DNA from: Pseudoruminococcus sp964385235
Lineage (GTDB): Bacteria; Bacillota; Clostridia; Oscillospirales; Acutalibacteraceae
Assembly (NCBI GenBank): GCA_964385235.1
Contig: CAYLOD010000006.1
Location: 1-39,869 of the forward strand
Length of the DNA: 39,869 nucleotides
Direction of reading: 5' to 3'
Program-made: the position numbers and the translations under genes
The notes under the pieces: generated by a model
What the model saw: only the letters and a program-made list of their open reading frames with translations
What the model was told of the DNA's origin: nothing
Databases searched by the model: none
Shown: positions 25,482-31,938 of the stretch, piece by piece
Position numbering within the stretch: the first letter of the stretch is position 1
How the letters are laid out: every line of letters starts with the position of its first letter

Positions 25482-26954
25482 CTGTTTTCTCGTCAAATAC
25501 ATAAGCCATATATAGCTTGCGCATGAGATCAGAATTTTTAAAATCAAACCTATAACGCTGTTGCTGTCAAACGGCAGAAATACGAGTAAAAGACACGGCA
25601 GCGCCGCGCACAGGGCGGGACGAATTATCCACTCGAATACACGCAGCCGTATTTGCGCGACGTTTAAAAACCGCCATATGCTCAATGTCGTATTCAAAAG
25701 CTCGCTCACAAATATTACTATTATAAAACCCTTTATTCCCATTACCGGGATCAAAAAATATGTAAGCGCAACACGAACGACAGAATCTATAAAATTGAAT
25801 ATGAGATAGCTTACCTGTTCATTCAGACCTTTAAGCATACCGTCAACGGCGCTGTCGAGATACATAAGCGGGATAACCGGCGCGAGTATCGCAATATAAG
25901 CGCCCACATCTGCGGATCTGTATATCACCGTCCCGAGCTCGTCTGAAAGAAAAATCGTTATCGCCATGACGGGAATAGAATAAACAAGACCTGTGCGAAA
26001 CAGCTTTTCAGCCATTCTTCTGACCGAGGCGTTATTGCCCTGAGCGCGCGCCTGAGAGATTTCGGGGATTATAAGCGTAGACAGCGGCATTATAAAAATC
26101 GACGGAAACGTGATAACCGGCATGACCATTCCGTTTATTGTCCCGTAAAGCGAAAGAGCACGCGTATAATTCGCGCCGTTTTTGCGAAGTCCTGTAGGAA
26201 TCAGGGAGTTTTCGACAGCCGACAAACCCGAACGCAGGCATGAGCTTCCCGTCACGGGCAGCGCTATCATGGCAAACTTACGGAAAAAGCCATGAACGCT
26301 TTGGGGCTTTTCCTTTATTTTCCTTACGCTCAATCTATACAGCACATATGTATATATGCAGGAGATGATTTCCGCTCCCGTCGTTCCGATAACAACGGCG
26401 CAGCACGCGTATTGAAGCCCCATAGGCGCGAGCCGTCCGACAAGAAGCGCGAAAACAGCTATCTCGGCCGTCTGCTCAAGAAGCTGCTCGAACGAGGTCA
26501 CTGCCACATTCCTGCGAGCGAGAAAATACCCGCGCAGACATGCCGATACAGCCATAAACGGCAGGCTCGGAGCGAGGAGTCTGATAGAAAGCACGGTCCT
26601 CGGGTCGCCGAGAAATCCGGTTCCAAGCTCATCGGAGAATAAGAGCATTATACATCCCAACACAAGGCTTATCGTTACAGATATAATAAGACTTTGAGTA
26701 ACGCATCTCTTTGCCTTGCCGTTTTCTCCGCGTGCGGTGTAATCCGTAACTACCCGCGTCACAAACAGACTCACTCCCGATGTCGCGACAGATGAAAAGA
26801 ACATATATACAGTCAGTATAAGCTGATAAAGTCCTATCCCCTCCGCGCCTATCGTATTTGACATATAAACGCGGAACGCAAGCCCCATACATCTTATAAC
26901 AAGAGATGTTCCCGCAAGCAGCATTGAATTTACAAAGAACCTTTTCTTATTCAT
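25464..26954 (-). CDS. spoVB: SpoVB/MurJ-like polysaccharide or lipid II flippase
   Basis: A 496-residue MOP-superfamily membrane protein with about fourteen helices. Typical SpoVB/YtgP traits are the N-terminal NSMLLAGTSLVIRCMGLAFRVYMSNTIGAEGIGLYQL and the internal IALPVTGSSCLRSGLSAVENSLIPTGLRKNG plus LSLYGTINGMVMPVITFPSIFI. In Bacillus SpoVB is needed for spore cortex synthesis, and relatives flip lipid II. The choice of spoVB over other YtgP paralogues is by similarity in memory only. It is monocistronic, with the start ATG at 26954. Its 3' end lies in the terminator shared with the LysM gene. It is the last gene before the codon-usage boundary near 27 kb. Confidence 0.85.
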   Translation of the reverse strand: MNKKRFFVNSMLLAGTSLVIRCMGLAFRVYMSNTIGAEGIGLYQLILTVYMFFSSVATSGVSLFVTRVVTDYTARGENGKAKRCVTQSLIISVTISLVLGCIMLLFSDELGTGFLGDPRTVLSIRLLAPSLPFMAVSACLRGYFLARRNVAVTSFEQLLEQTAEIAVFALLVGRLAPMGLQYACCAVVIGTTGAEIISCIYTYVLYRLSVRKIKEKPQSVHGFFRKFAMIALPVTGSSCLRSGLSAVENSLIPTGLRKNGANYTRALSLYGTINGMVMPVITFPSIFIMPLSTLIIPEISQARAQGNNASVRRMAEKLFRTGLVYSIPVMAITIFLSDELGTVIYRSADVGAYIAILAPVIPLMYLDSAVDGMLKGLNEQVSYLIFNFIDSVVRVALTYFLIPVMGIKGFIIVIFVSELLNTTLSIWRFLNVAQIRLRVFEWIIRPALCAALPCLLLVFLPFDSNSVIGLILKILISCASYIWLMYLTRKQKRSGY

Positions 26955-27016
26955 TATCCACCCTCCGAAAAGTGCCTGTCATAAATTTATATGCAGTCAA
27001 GGTGTGGAATAATTAA

Positions 27017-27274
27017 GGTTTCGGGTTTAACGGGAAATTCAATAAGGGGCTTGCCCCCGTCAAGGCGCGTCTTGACAATTTAAACAGGCAGATCGTCAAA
27101 ACACAGGCGCAGAAAGCAGACGCCGGTAATTTCCTGACGGCATTTGAAAAGCTGACGAGAGAGATTGTCGGATTTTTCCTTGACGCATTCAACGCCCTGA
27201 CGGATTTCATCACTGTCTGCAGCGAAAAGGACATCGGGGCGACTTTTAGGAATGAGCGGGAAGTACGGGCATAA
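27017..27274 (+). other. Unidentified open frame and solo family A leader at the locus boundary
   Basis: CAATAAGGGGCTTGCCCC (about 27040-27057) is the leader of the family A repeats without an array. From about 27059 a plus-strand frame stays open to the stop at 27272-27274. It reads LDNLNRQIVKTQAQKADAGN, then FLTAFEKLTREIVGFFLDAF and NALTDFITVCSEKDIGA. It has protein-like composition but no credible start or ribosome site, and I do not recognise it. It may be the 3' end of a gene whose front was lost at the junction. Confidence 0.4.
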
Positions 27275-27294
27275 TTTGAAACATAAAAAGTAAC

Positions 27295-27333
27295 TCCCCA
27301 TCACCGGATTTTTCGCCGGTGATGGGGAAATTT
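27295..27333 (+). terminator. Strong Rho-independent terminator
   Basis: TCCCCATCACCGG (27295-27307) pairs with CCGGTGATGGGGA (27316-27328), followed by AATTTTT. It lies between the unidentified plus frame and the minus-strand sulfur operon and probably serves both. Confidence 0.88.
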
Positions 27334-27383
27334 TTCATAAACTTAATTTTTGCTTCGATTTTTTACTCCCTCATGGAAGAAGG

Positions 27384-27579
27384 CTATTCCGGAACAGACA
27401 GGTTTTCTTTCATTCGTTCCTTTTTTGTGCTTTTGGGAATTACAATAATGTCGTTCCGGATAAGGAATCTCAAAATAACCTGCGCCGCGCATCATCGCAA
27501 GCTCCGTATCCCTTGCAATAGGCAGATCCACTGCTCCTTCTTTTCCGACACAACCCACGGCGGTCACCCGTCCAAGCAA
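27384..27579 (-). pseudogene. C-terminal fragment of an aldo/keto reductase
   Basis: In the minus frame with its stop at 27386-27384, the sequence reads AAQVILRFLIRND followed by IIVIPKSTKKERMKENLSVPE. This is the conserved C-terminal nucleotide-binding block of aldo/keto reductases (IPKSxxxxRxxEN). The frame is broken by a stop just before it (about 27492). Related but shifted sequence continues to about 27579 in another frame (LLGRVTAVGCVGKEGAVDLP, IARDTELAMM). The fragment has no start and cannot make a working enzyme. It lies downstream of the rhodanese gene on the same strand, so it may be a lost last gene of that operon or junction debris. Confidence 0.72.
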
Positions 27580-27620
27580 TTATTTTCCCATATCTTTCCG
27601 GGCAGTGTTTTTAATCATTG

Positions 27621-27935
27621 TTATTTTCCATTTTCGTCAGTATAAGCCAAACTTTGCCGCATATATTCCCGATAACCCCCTGTCAGATTGCAGGCGTCAT
27701 ACCCCGCGTCGGAGAGCAGTTCGGCAAACTCGCCGCTGATTTCCCCAACCTGACAAAAAAGGTAAACAGGTTTATCTTTCGGAAGGTCATACAATTCGCC
27801 GGCGCGCTCTGCCGGGATATTGATCGCTCCACGGACAGTGCCGAAACCATACATGGTTTCGCTGCGCAGATCAACAAGAATATCCCCGTCAGCGCGCGTT
27901 TTTATATAATCGCATATATCCATTTCACGTATCAC
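27621..27935 (-). CDS. Single-domain rhodanese-like sulfurtransferase
   Basis: A 104-residue single rhodanese domain. The active-site loop CQVGEIS (Cys about 61) is intact, and DILVDLRSETMYGFGTVRGAINIP is the N-terminal CH2A-like region. Rhodaneses carry sulfur as a Cys persulfide and hand it to acceptors. The gene overlaps the end of the ThiF-like gene by 11 bp, starting at GTG 27935 with AAAGGGG 9 nt upstream, so it is translationally coupled. A ThiF/MoeB-like activating enzyme followed by a rhodanese is the partner set used to make protein thiocarboxylates for cofactor or cysteine synthesis. The sulfur-carrier protein itself is not visible here. Confidence 0.88.
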   Translation of the reverse strand: MIREMDICDYIKTRADGDILVDLRSETMYGFGTVRGAINIPAERAGELYDLPKDKPVYLFCQVGEISGEFAELLSDAGYDACNLTGGYREYMRQSLAYTDENGK

Positions 27936-28770
27936 GCGGATTATCCCCTTTCATTTGCCGGAGAGCAGGACTGCACGATATTTCATATTCCGCCCTGTTG
28001 CCGGCAAGAGATAAAATCGTCGGATGTTCCCCGCAAGCGGGGCAATCGTGACGCGCTTTGCCTGTGCTGATCGTCTGCATCCGCATGGTAAGTCCGTCTA
28101 TGTGCAGCACCCGTCCCACAAGAAGATCGCCGATGCCCAGCAGATATTTGACAGCTTCGGTCGCCTGAACGCAGCCGAGCATACCGGGAATCGTGCCAAG
28201 CACACCGGCTTCCGAACATGACGCGGTGTTTTGCGGAACTGTTCCAAGCACACAGCGCAGACAAGGCCCGCGTCCCGGTACATAGGTCATCGTCTGTCCC
28301 TCAAAGCGCACAGCGCCCGCGTGAGAGTATGGCTTTCTTTCAAGAACACAGGCGTCGTTAATCAGAAATTTTGACTCAAACCTATCTGTTCCGTCAATGA
28401 TAAAATCGTAGCCCTTAATTACATTTTGAATATTATCCGCCGTCAGCCGTTCTGAATGCAAATTCACGGTAATGTCCGAATTGATTCCCAAAACGGTTTG
28501 TCTTGCCGATTCTGTCTTTAACAGTCCGATACGATCCTCACGATGTATAATCTGCCGGCTGAGATTGGATCGGTCAATCAGATCGCCGTCCGCGACGCCT
28601 ATTGTGCCAACTCCGGCACCCGCCAGATAAAGAAGCGACGCGGAACCCAAAGCACCCGCGCCGATCACCAGAACTTTGGATTCAATAAGCCTCTTCTGTC
28701 CCGATACGCCGATTTCCTTTAAAACAAAATGGCGGGAATACCGCTCCGCCTGTTCCTTTGAAAACGCCAT
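27925..28770 (-). CDS. ThiF/MoeB/HesA-family E1-like adenylyltransferase
   Basis: The 281-residue enzyme adenylates the C-terminal Gly of a ubiquitin-like sulfur carrier. Seen are ERYSRHFVLKEIGVSGQKRL, the nucleotide loop VIGAGALGSASLLYLAGAGVGTIGVADGD, the RSNLSRQIIHREDRIGLLKT segment with catalytic Arg, DGTDRFESKFLINDAC, and SCSEAGVLGTIPGMLGCVQA with the conserved Cys. Two CxxC pairs (CLRC and CPAC) are the zinc site. The closest subgroup (MoeB, ThiF or HesA) cannot be fixed by eye. It sits between a pdxS fragment and the rhodanese, on the strand opposite to cysK. A role in supplying sulfur for cysteine or a cofactor is inferred from context. Confidence 0.92.
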   Translation of the reverse strand: MAFSKEQAERYSRHFVLKEIGVSGQKRLIESKVLVIGAGALGSASLLYLAGAGVGTIGVADGDLIDRSNLSRQIIHREDRIGLLKTESARQTVLGINSDITVNLHSERLTADNIQNVIKGYDFIIDGTDRFESKFLINDACVLERKPYSHAGAVRFEGQTMTYVPGRGPCLRCVLGTVPQNTASCSEAGVLGTIPGMLGCVQATEAVKYLLGIGDLLVGRVLHIDGLTMRMQTISTGKARHDCPACGEHPTILSLAGNRAEYEISCSPALRQMKGDNPRDT

Positions 28771-28889
28771 GATTTACACCCGCCGTTCTTTCAATGTTTC
28801 GTTTATGATACACAACCTTATTAATCCGTCTGATCGCTTTGCCTGAATTTCTCGCGCCTCGGAAAAAGGTAATATTAAATTAGGTCTTG

Positions 28890-29040
28890 TCAATATGGTA
28901 CTTATCATCTGCGGGAAAGAGTCTATCGCTTTCGCCTTTATAGTCTGTCCCGATTCGTCTTCGCGATTTTCGCCTGCTTCGGGGCGGTTACGCCCATTAT
29001 CACGCCGCCCTTTAGCATCTGCGCGGATTCCTTTATATTT
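28890..29040 (-). pseudogene. Fragment of pdxS (pyridoxal 5'-phosphate synthase lyase subunit), frameshifted
   Basis: On the minus strand at 29018-28962 one frame reads MLKGGVIMGVTAPKQAKIA, almost the signature start of PdxS (MLKGGVIMDVxxxEQAKIA), including the residues around the ribose-phosphate-binding Asp, which here is Gly. The continuation expected in PdxS (EDAG...) appears in another frame as EDESGQTIKAKAIDSF, so there is a frameshift. The rest of the roughly 290-residue protein is missing. The longer open frame at 28774-29043 is out of phase with the recognisable part and is not taken as a gene. The match is by recognition of a short motif, hence moderate confidence. Confidence 0.6.
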
Positions 29041-29156
29041 CATATCCGCTTTGTTCCATAGTAAATTTTCCCGATGTGTCGGTATTTATCAATGCCGCAA
29101 AGCGGTAAATGAAGTTTTGAAGCGCAAATCGTTCGTCTTTCCGATCGTGTACGGCT

Positions 29157-29684
29157 TTAATCGAGATATGTCACCTGCGCATCTGCTTCATAGGTATGCG
29201 GTTCTTTTTCCGCCGCCTTATGGCCGACAGCGATGGCGATCTCATAAACGTATCCCTCGGGAAAACCGAGGGCTTTACCGAAGTATTCACTCTTTTTCCC
29301 CCGCAAAGCGTCGTAAATACAGCCGATGATAACACTGCCAAGACCCAGTTCTTCCGCCTCAAGGGCAATATTTTCCACCGCGATTCCCGCATCGACCGGG
29401 CTCCATTTAAAATCGCTCTCCGCGCTGAGAATAATCACCAGAGGAGCGTCATAATAAAAGTTCTGCGCGGTGGCGGTTTCCCATAAATGACTGTTTTCCG
29501 CGTCGATTTCCCGCAGAATCGGATTATCAGACTTCAGAACCGAAAAATGGATCTCACGGCGGTTTGTCGCGGTCGGCGCCCGCAGCCCCGCGTGAATCAG
29601 AGTTTCAATTTCCTGCCCGGTCAGCGGCTGCTTTCCGTAACTTCTTGTAGAACTTCTTTGTTTAATGGCTTCTGTTGTATTCAT
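29157..29684 (-). CDS. Nitroreductase-family FMN oxidoreductase
   Basis: The 175 residues match the small nitroreductase fold. MNTTEAIKQRSSTRSYGKQP carries the N-terminal Arg-Ser-x-Arg FMN-phosphate site, LIHAGLRAPTATNRR the next binding loop, VDAGIAVENIALEAEELGLGSVIIG the central helix-strand unit, and GFPEGYVYEIAIAVGHKAAE the C-terminal strand. These enzymes reduce nitro compounds, quinones or flavins with NAD(P)H; the substrate here is unknown. It is in the minus-strand operon between the HD gene (about 85 bp upstream) and the pdxS fragment, so it may share the 30.5 kb promoter with the sulfur-transfer genes. Confidence 0.9.
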   Translation of the reverse strand: MNTTEAIKQRSSTRSYGKQPLTGQEIETLIHAGLRAPTATNRREIHFSVLKSDNPILREIDAENSHLWETATAQNFYYDAPLVIILSAESDFKWSPVDAGIAVENIALEAEELGLGSVIIGCIYDALRGKKSEYFGKALGFPEGYVYEIAIAVGHKAAEKEPHTYEADAQVTYLD

Positions 29685-29770
29685 AGCTTAACCTCCTGAA
29701 ATGATTACTGATTTCATCTCTATAATGCGGAACTTTCTCGGCACAGCCCGCCGGGCGGAAACTGTACGGA

Positions 29771-30343
29771 TTAAACCTTGGAATATACCGATTCGCAGCT
29801 TCTCATTGCGAGGATCGTGCGGCTGATCAAATCGTCCGGTTCCCAGCCGAGCATCTCCGCGCCGCGCTCTATCACTTCTCTCGAACACCCGGCGGCGAAG
29901 TTAGCGTTTTTGTATTTTTTCTTAACAGATTTAAGTTCGAGATCGGATACGCTTTTGGACGGGCGCATAATCGCCACGGCGCCTATCAAACCTGTCAATT
30001 CGTCCACCGCGTACAAGACTTTTTCCATCTCATGCTCAGGTTTGATGTCTACAGTCAGCGCATATCCGTGACTGGCAACCGCGTGGATCAACCGCTCGTC
30101 CGCCCCGTATTCACGCAGAATTTCCTGCTCCTTGATACAGTGTTCGTTTGGATAAGTTTCAAAATCCAAATCGTGGAGCAGCCCGACGATTCCCCAGAAA
30201 TCTTCCTCGTCACCGTAACCGAGCTCTTTCGCAAAATATCGCATGACGCCTTCAACCGTAACGGCGTGCCGCAGGTGAAAAGGTTCTTTGTTCCATTTGC
30301 ACAGCAGTTCCCATGCCGCTTCCCTTGACATTGCTTTTGACAT
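29771..30343 (-). CDS. HD-domain metal-dependent phosphohydrolase-like protein
   Basis: The 190 residues carry an HD domain: RHAVTVEGVMRYFAKELG with the first His, LLHDLDFE with the HD pair (about 54-55), ASHGYALTVD and LYAVDELTGLIGAVA with the last Asp. HD proteins hydrolyse phosphate esters of nucleotides, but this subgroup, common in Clostridia, has no known substrate. The C-terminal third (KSVKKKYKNANFAAGCSREVIERGAEMLG) is the usual extension. The start ATG at 30343 has GGAAAGGAAG upstream. It is the first gene of the minus-strand operon, divergent from cysK, with a leader of about 145 nt. Confidence 0.82.
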   Translation of the reverse strand: MSKAMSREAAWELLCKWNKEPFHLRHAVTVEGVMRYFAKELGYGDEEDFWGIVGLLHDLDFETYPNEHCIKEQEILREYGADERLIHAVASHGYALTVDIKPEHEMEKVLYAVDELTGLIGAVAIMRPSKSVSDLELKSVKKKYKNANFAAGCSREVIERGAEMLGWEPDDLISRTILAMRSCESVYSKV

Positions 30344-30495
30344 ACTCGCAACTTCCTTTCCCGATAGCGATGGTTGACCGCCGCGACAATTTCATAGCAT
30401 TGCAAAACAAAACGATACCTCCGGGACAGTACCGGACGGCATACAAATCTAATAATCGCAAAAAGTCAATGTATTTAATATGCTTTTACAAAATA

Positions 30496-30524
30496 AATAT
30501 ATATCGCACTGAAAAGTTTGTCAA
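30496..30524 (-). promoter_or_regulatory. Promoter of the HD/nitroreductase/ThiF/rhodanese operon
   Basis: On the minus strand, TTGACA (30524-30519), 17 bp, TATATT (30501-30496). The spacing is ideal and it diverges from the cysK promoter 70 bp away. The leader before the HD gene includes a small stem (TCCGG/CCGGA near 30420). Confidence 0.7.
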
Positions 30525-30592
30525 GTTGATATAGGGAAATACTATATAGCTGATATTAATAATATGTTTTTTAAATTTCAGCCGAATGAAAC

Positions 30593-30621
30593 TTGACATT
30601 GAAAACAGAAAATAGTATAAT
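30593..30621 (+). promoter_or_regulatory. cysK promoter
   Basis: TTGACA (30593-30598), 17 bp, TATAAT (30616-30621), a consensus vegetative promoter. Transcription would start near 30628, at the edge of the palindrome. Confidence 0.85.
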
Positions 30622-30626
30622 AAGGT

Positions 30627-30651
30627 AAAACCTATATGACATATAGGTTTT
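30627..30651 (+). promoter_or_regulatory. 25-bp palindromic operator at the cysK transcription start
   Basis: AAAACCTATATG and CATATAGGTTTT are near-perfect arms meeting at 30638-30640. The site covers about +1 to +24, where a bound repressor would block transcription. The arm ATAGGTTTT recurs twice between the Rrf2 and LysR genes. A CymR/Rrf2-type regulator encoded at 34.05 kb is the natural candidate. Confidence 0.7.
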
Positions 30652-30707
30652 GTGCATTGTCAAGAAACGATCGCGACAGTAAAAATATGAAACAAAGGAG
30701 CGAATAC

Positions 30708-31640
30708 ATGATGAAAACAGTGGACAGAATTACCGACTTGGTCGGCGGCACTCCGCTTTTAAAGCTCACCAACTACGGGAAAGAAAAAGAACTTGGAGCG
30801 ACAATTTACGGAAAGCTGGAATATTTCAATCCGGCCGGCAGCGTGAAAGATCGAATCGCGAAAGCCATGATTGACGACGCCGAGGAAAAGGGCGTTTTAA
30901 AGCCGGATTCGGTTATTATCGAACCGACCAGCGGCAACACGGGGATAGGTCTTGCCGCTGTCGCCGCCTCAAGAGGATACAGGATTATCCTCACTATGCC
31001 TGAAACCATGAGCATCGAGCGCCGCAATCTTCTGAAAGCTTACGGCGCAGAACTTGTGCTGACAGAAGGCGCCAAAGGAATGAAAGGCGCCATAGCAAAG
31101 GCTCAGGAACTTGCGGAAAGCACGCCGAACAGTTTTATTCCCAGTCAGTTTACCAATCCGGCCAACCCGGCTATTCATCGCAGCACCACCGGTCCCGAAG
31201 TTTGGGAGGCTACCGATGGTAAAGTGGATATTTTTGTCGCGGGCGTCGGCACGGGCGGCACTGTTACCGGCGTGGGAGAATACCTGAAATCCAAGAATCC
31301 GAATATAAAGGTCGTAGCCGTTGAACCGGCCGGTTCCCCGGTACTCTCCAAGGGTACGCCCGGTCCGCATAAAATTCAAGGCATCGGAGCCGGATTTGTG
31401 CCGGATACTTTGAACACAAATATTTATGACGAGATTATTGCCGTGGAAAACGACGACGCTTTTGAAACCGGACGCGTACTGGCCCGTAAAGAGGGCTTGC
31501 TTGTCGGCATTTCTTCCGGCGCCGCCGTGTGGGCTGCCACCGAACTTGCCAAACGCCCTGAAAACAATGGGAAAATTATTGTCGCGCTTCTGCCCGATAC
31601 AGGCGAGCGGTATCTTTCAACACCGATGTTTTCCGAGTAA
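30708..31640 (+). CDS. cysK: Cysteine synthase (O-acetylserine sulfhydrylase)
   Basis: A PLP enzyme that makes cysteine from O-acetylserine and sulfide. The 310-residue length is normal. PLP Lys lies in NPAGSVKDRIAKAM, substrate loop is TSGNTGIGLA, PLP-phosphate loop is GVGTGGTVTGVG, and the C-terminal GISSGAAVWAA binds the pyridine N side. I place the start at ATG 30708, 7 nt after AAAGGAG; a longer frame from 30636 would begin inside the operator. It is first in a plus-strand sulfur operon. The 298-bp gap to mccB carries an attenuator-like leader, so read-through from cysK may be tuned by cysteine supply. Confidence 0.95.
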   Translation: MMKTVDRITDLVGGTPLLKLTNYGKEKELGATIYGKLEYFNPAGSVKDRIAKAMIDDAEEKGVLKPDSVIIEPTSGNTGIGLAAVAASRGYRIILTMPETMSIERRNLLKAYGAELVLTEGAKGMKGAIAKAQELAESTPNSFIPSQFTNPANPAIHRSTTGPEVWEATDGKVDIFVAGVGTGGTVTGVGEYLKSKNPNIKVVAVEPAGSPVLSKGTPGPHKIQGIGAGFVPDTLNTNIYDEIIAVENDDAFETGRVLARKEGLLVGISSGAAVWAATELAKRPENNGKIIVALLPDTGERYLSTPMFSE

Positions 31641-31672
31641 TTCAAAATGATTCAGACGTGCGGGGTATTATT

Positions 31673-31819
31673 ATGATGAAAGCGCAATCAATCATTCCAA
31701 ATTTTAATATGGTCTTGCCGCCCATCGGAGAAACGATTCGTTTCTTTGACAGCCTTGTCGCGTCCTTTTGTTGCTGCTGTCTGTACCATAACACAGGCGG
31801 CGGCTTTTCCCGCGTATAA
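31673..31819 (+). CDS. Candidate leader peptide with four consecutive Cys codons
   Basis: A 48-codon frame reads MMKAQSIIPNFNMVLPPIGE at its start and has Cys-Cys-Cys-Cys at codons 33-36 (TGT TGC TGC TGT, 31769-31780). It stops 22 nt before a terminator stem. A GGGG run lies 7 nt before ATG 31673. It resembles no known protein. Its position, the Cys run and overlapping hairpins suggest that it senses charged tRNA-Cys, like the amino-acid leader peptides of trp, leu or his operons. That is inference from layout; the peptide itself would have no function. Confidence 0.65.
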   Translation: MMKAQSIIPNFNMVLPPIGETIRFFDSLVASFCCCCLYHNTGGGFSRV

Positions 31820-31896
31820 AGCAGATTTTCAGAAGCTGACAAAACTCCGCCTGACTGTATGAATCCTCAAACGAGGGAGATCAGGCGGAGTTTTTT
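31774..31896 (+). promoter_or_regulatory. Attenuator: competing 1:2, 2:3 and 3:4 hairpins before mccB
   Basis: Segment 1, CTGCTGTCTG (31774-31783, in the Cys codons), pairs over all ten positions, three of them G-U, with segment 2, CAGGCGGCGG (31794-31803). Segment 2's CAGGCGG also pairs perfectly with CCGCCTG (31847-31853) of segment 3, helped by ACA/TGT and CAT/ATG. Segment 3, AAAACTCCGCCTGA (31841-31854), pairs perfectly with segment 4, TCAGGCGGAGTTTT (31881-31894), followed by TTC, forming a terminator. A ribosome stalled at Cys codons would break 1:2, allow 2:3 and prevent termination. Confidence 0.75.
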
Positions 31897-31938
31897 CTAT
31901 GAAAGTAATCAGTTAAACAAAACCAGGAGGAATTTATT

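Noticed and set aside
28774..29043. 89-residue hypothetical gene before the ThiF-like gene
   Set aside because: The only recognisable content (PdxS motif) is in another frame and no ribosome site is seen, so it is treated as part of a pdxS fragment.
30636..30707. Longer N-terminus of cysteine synthase from ATG 30636
   Set aside because: This start lies in the palindrome at the expected transcription start and has no ribosome site. AAAGGAG precedes ATG 30708, which gives the family's normal N-terminus.
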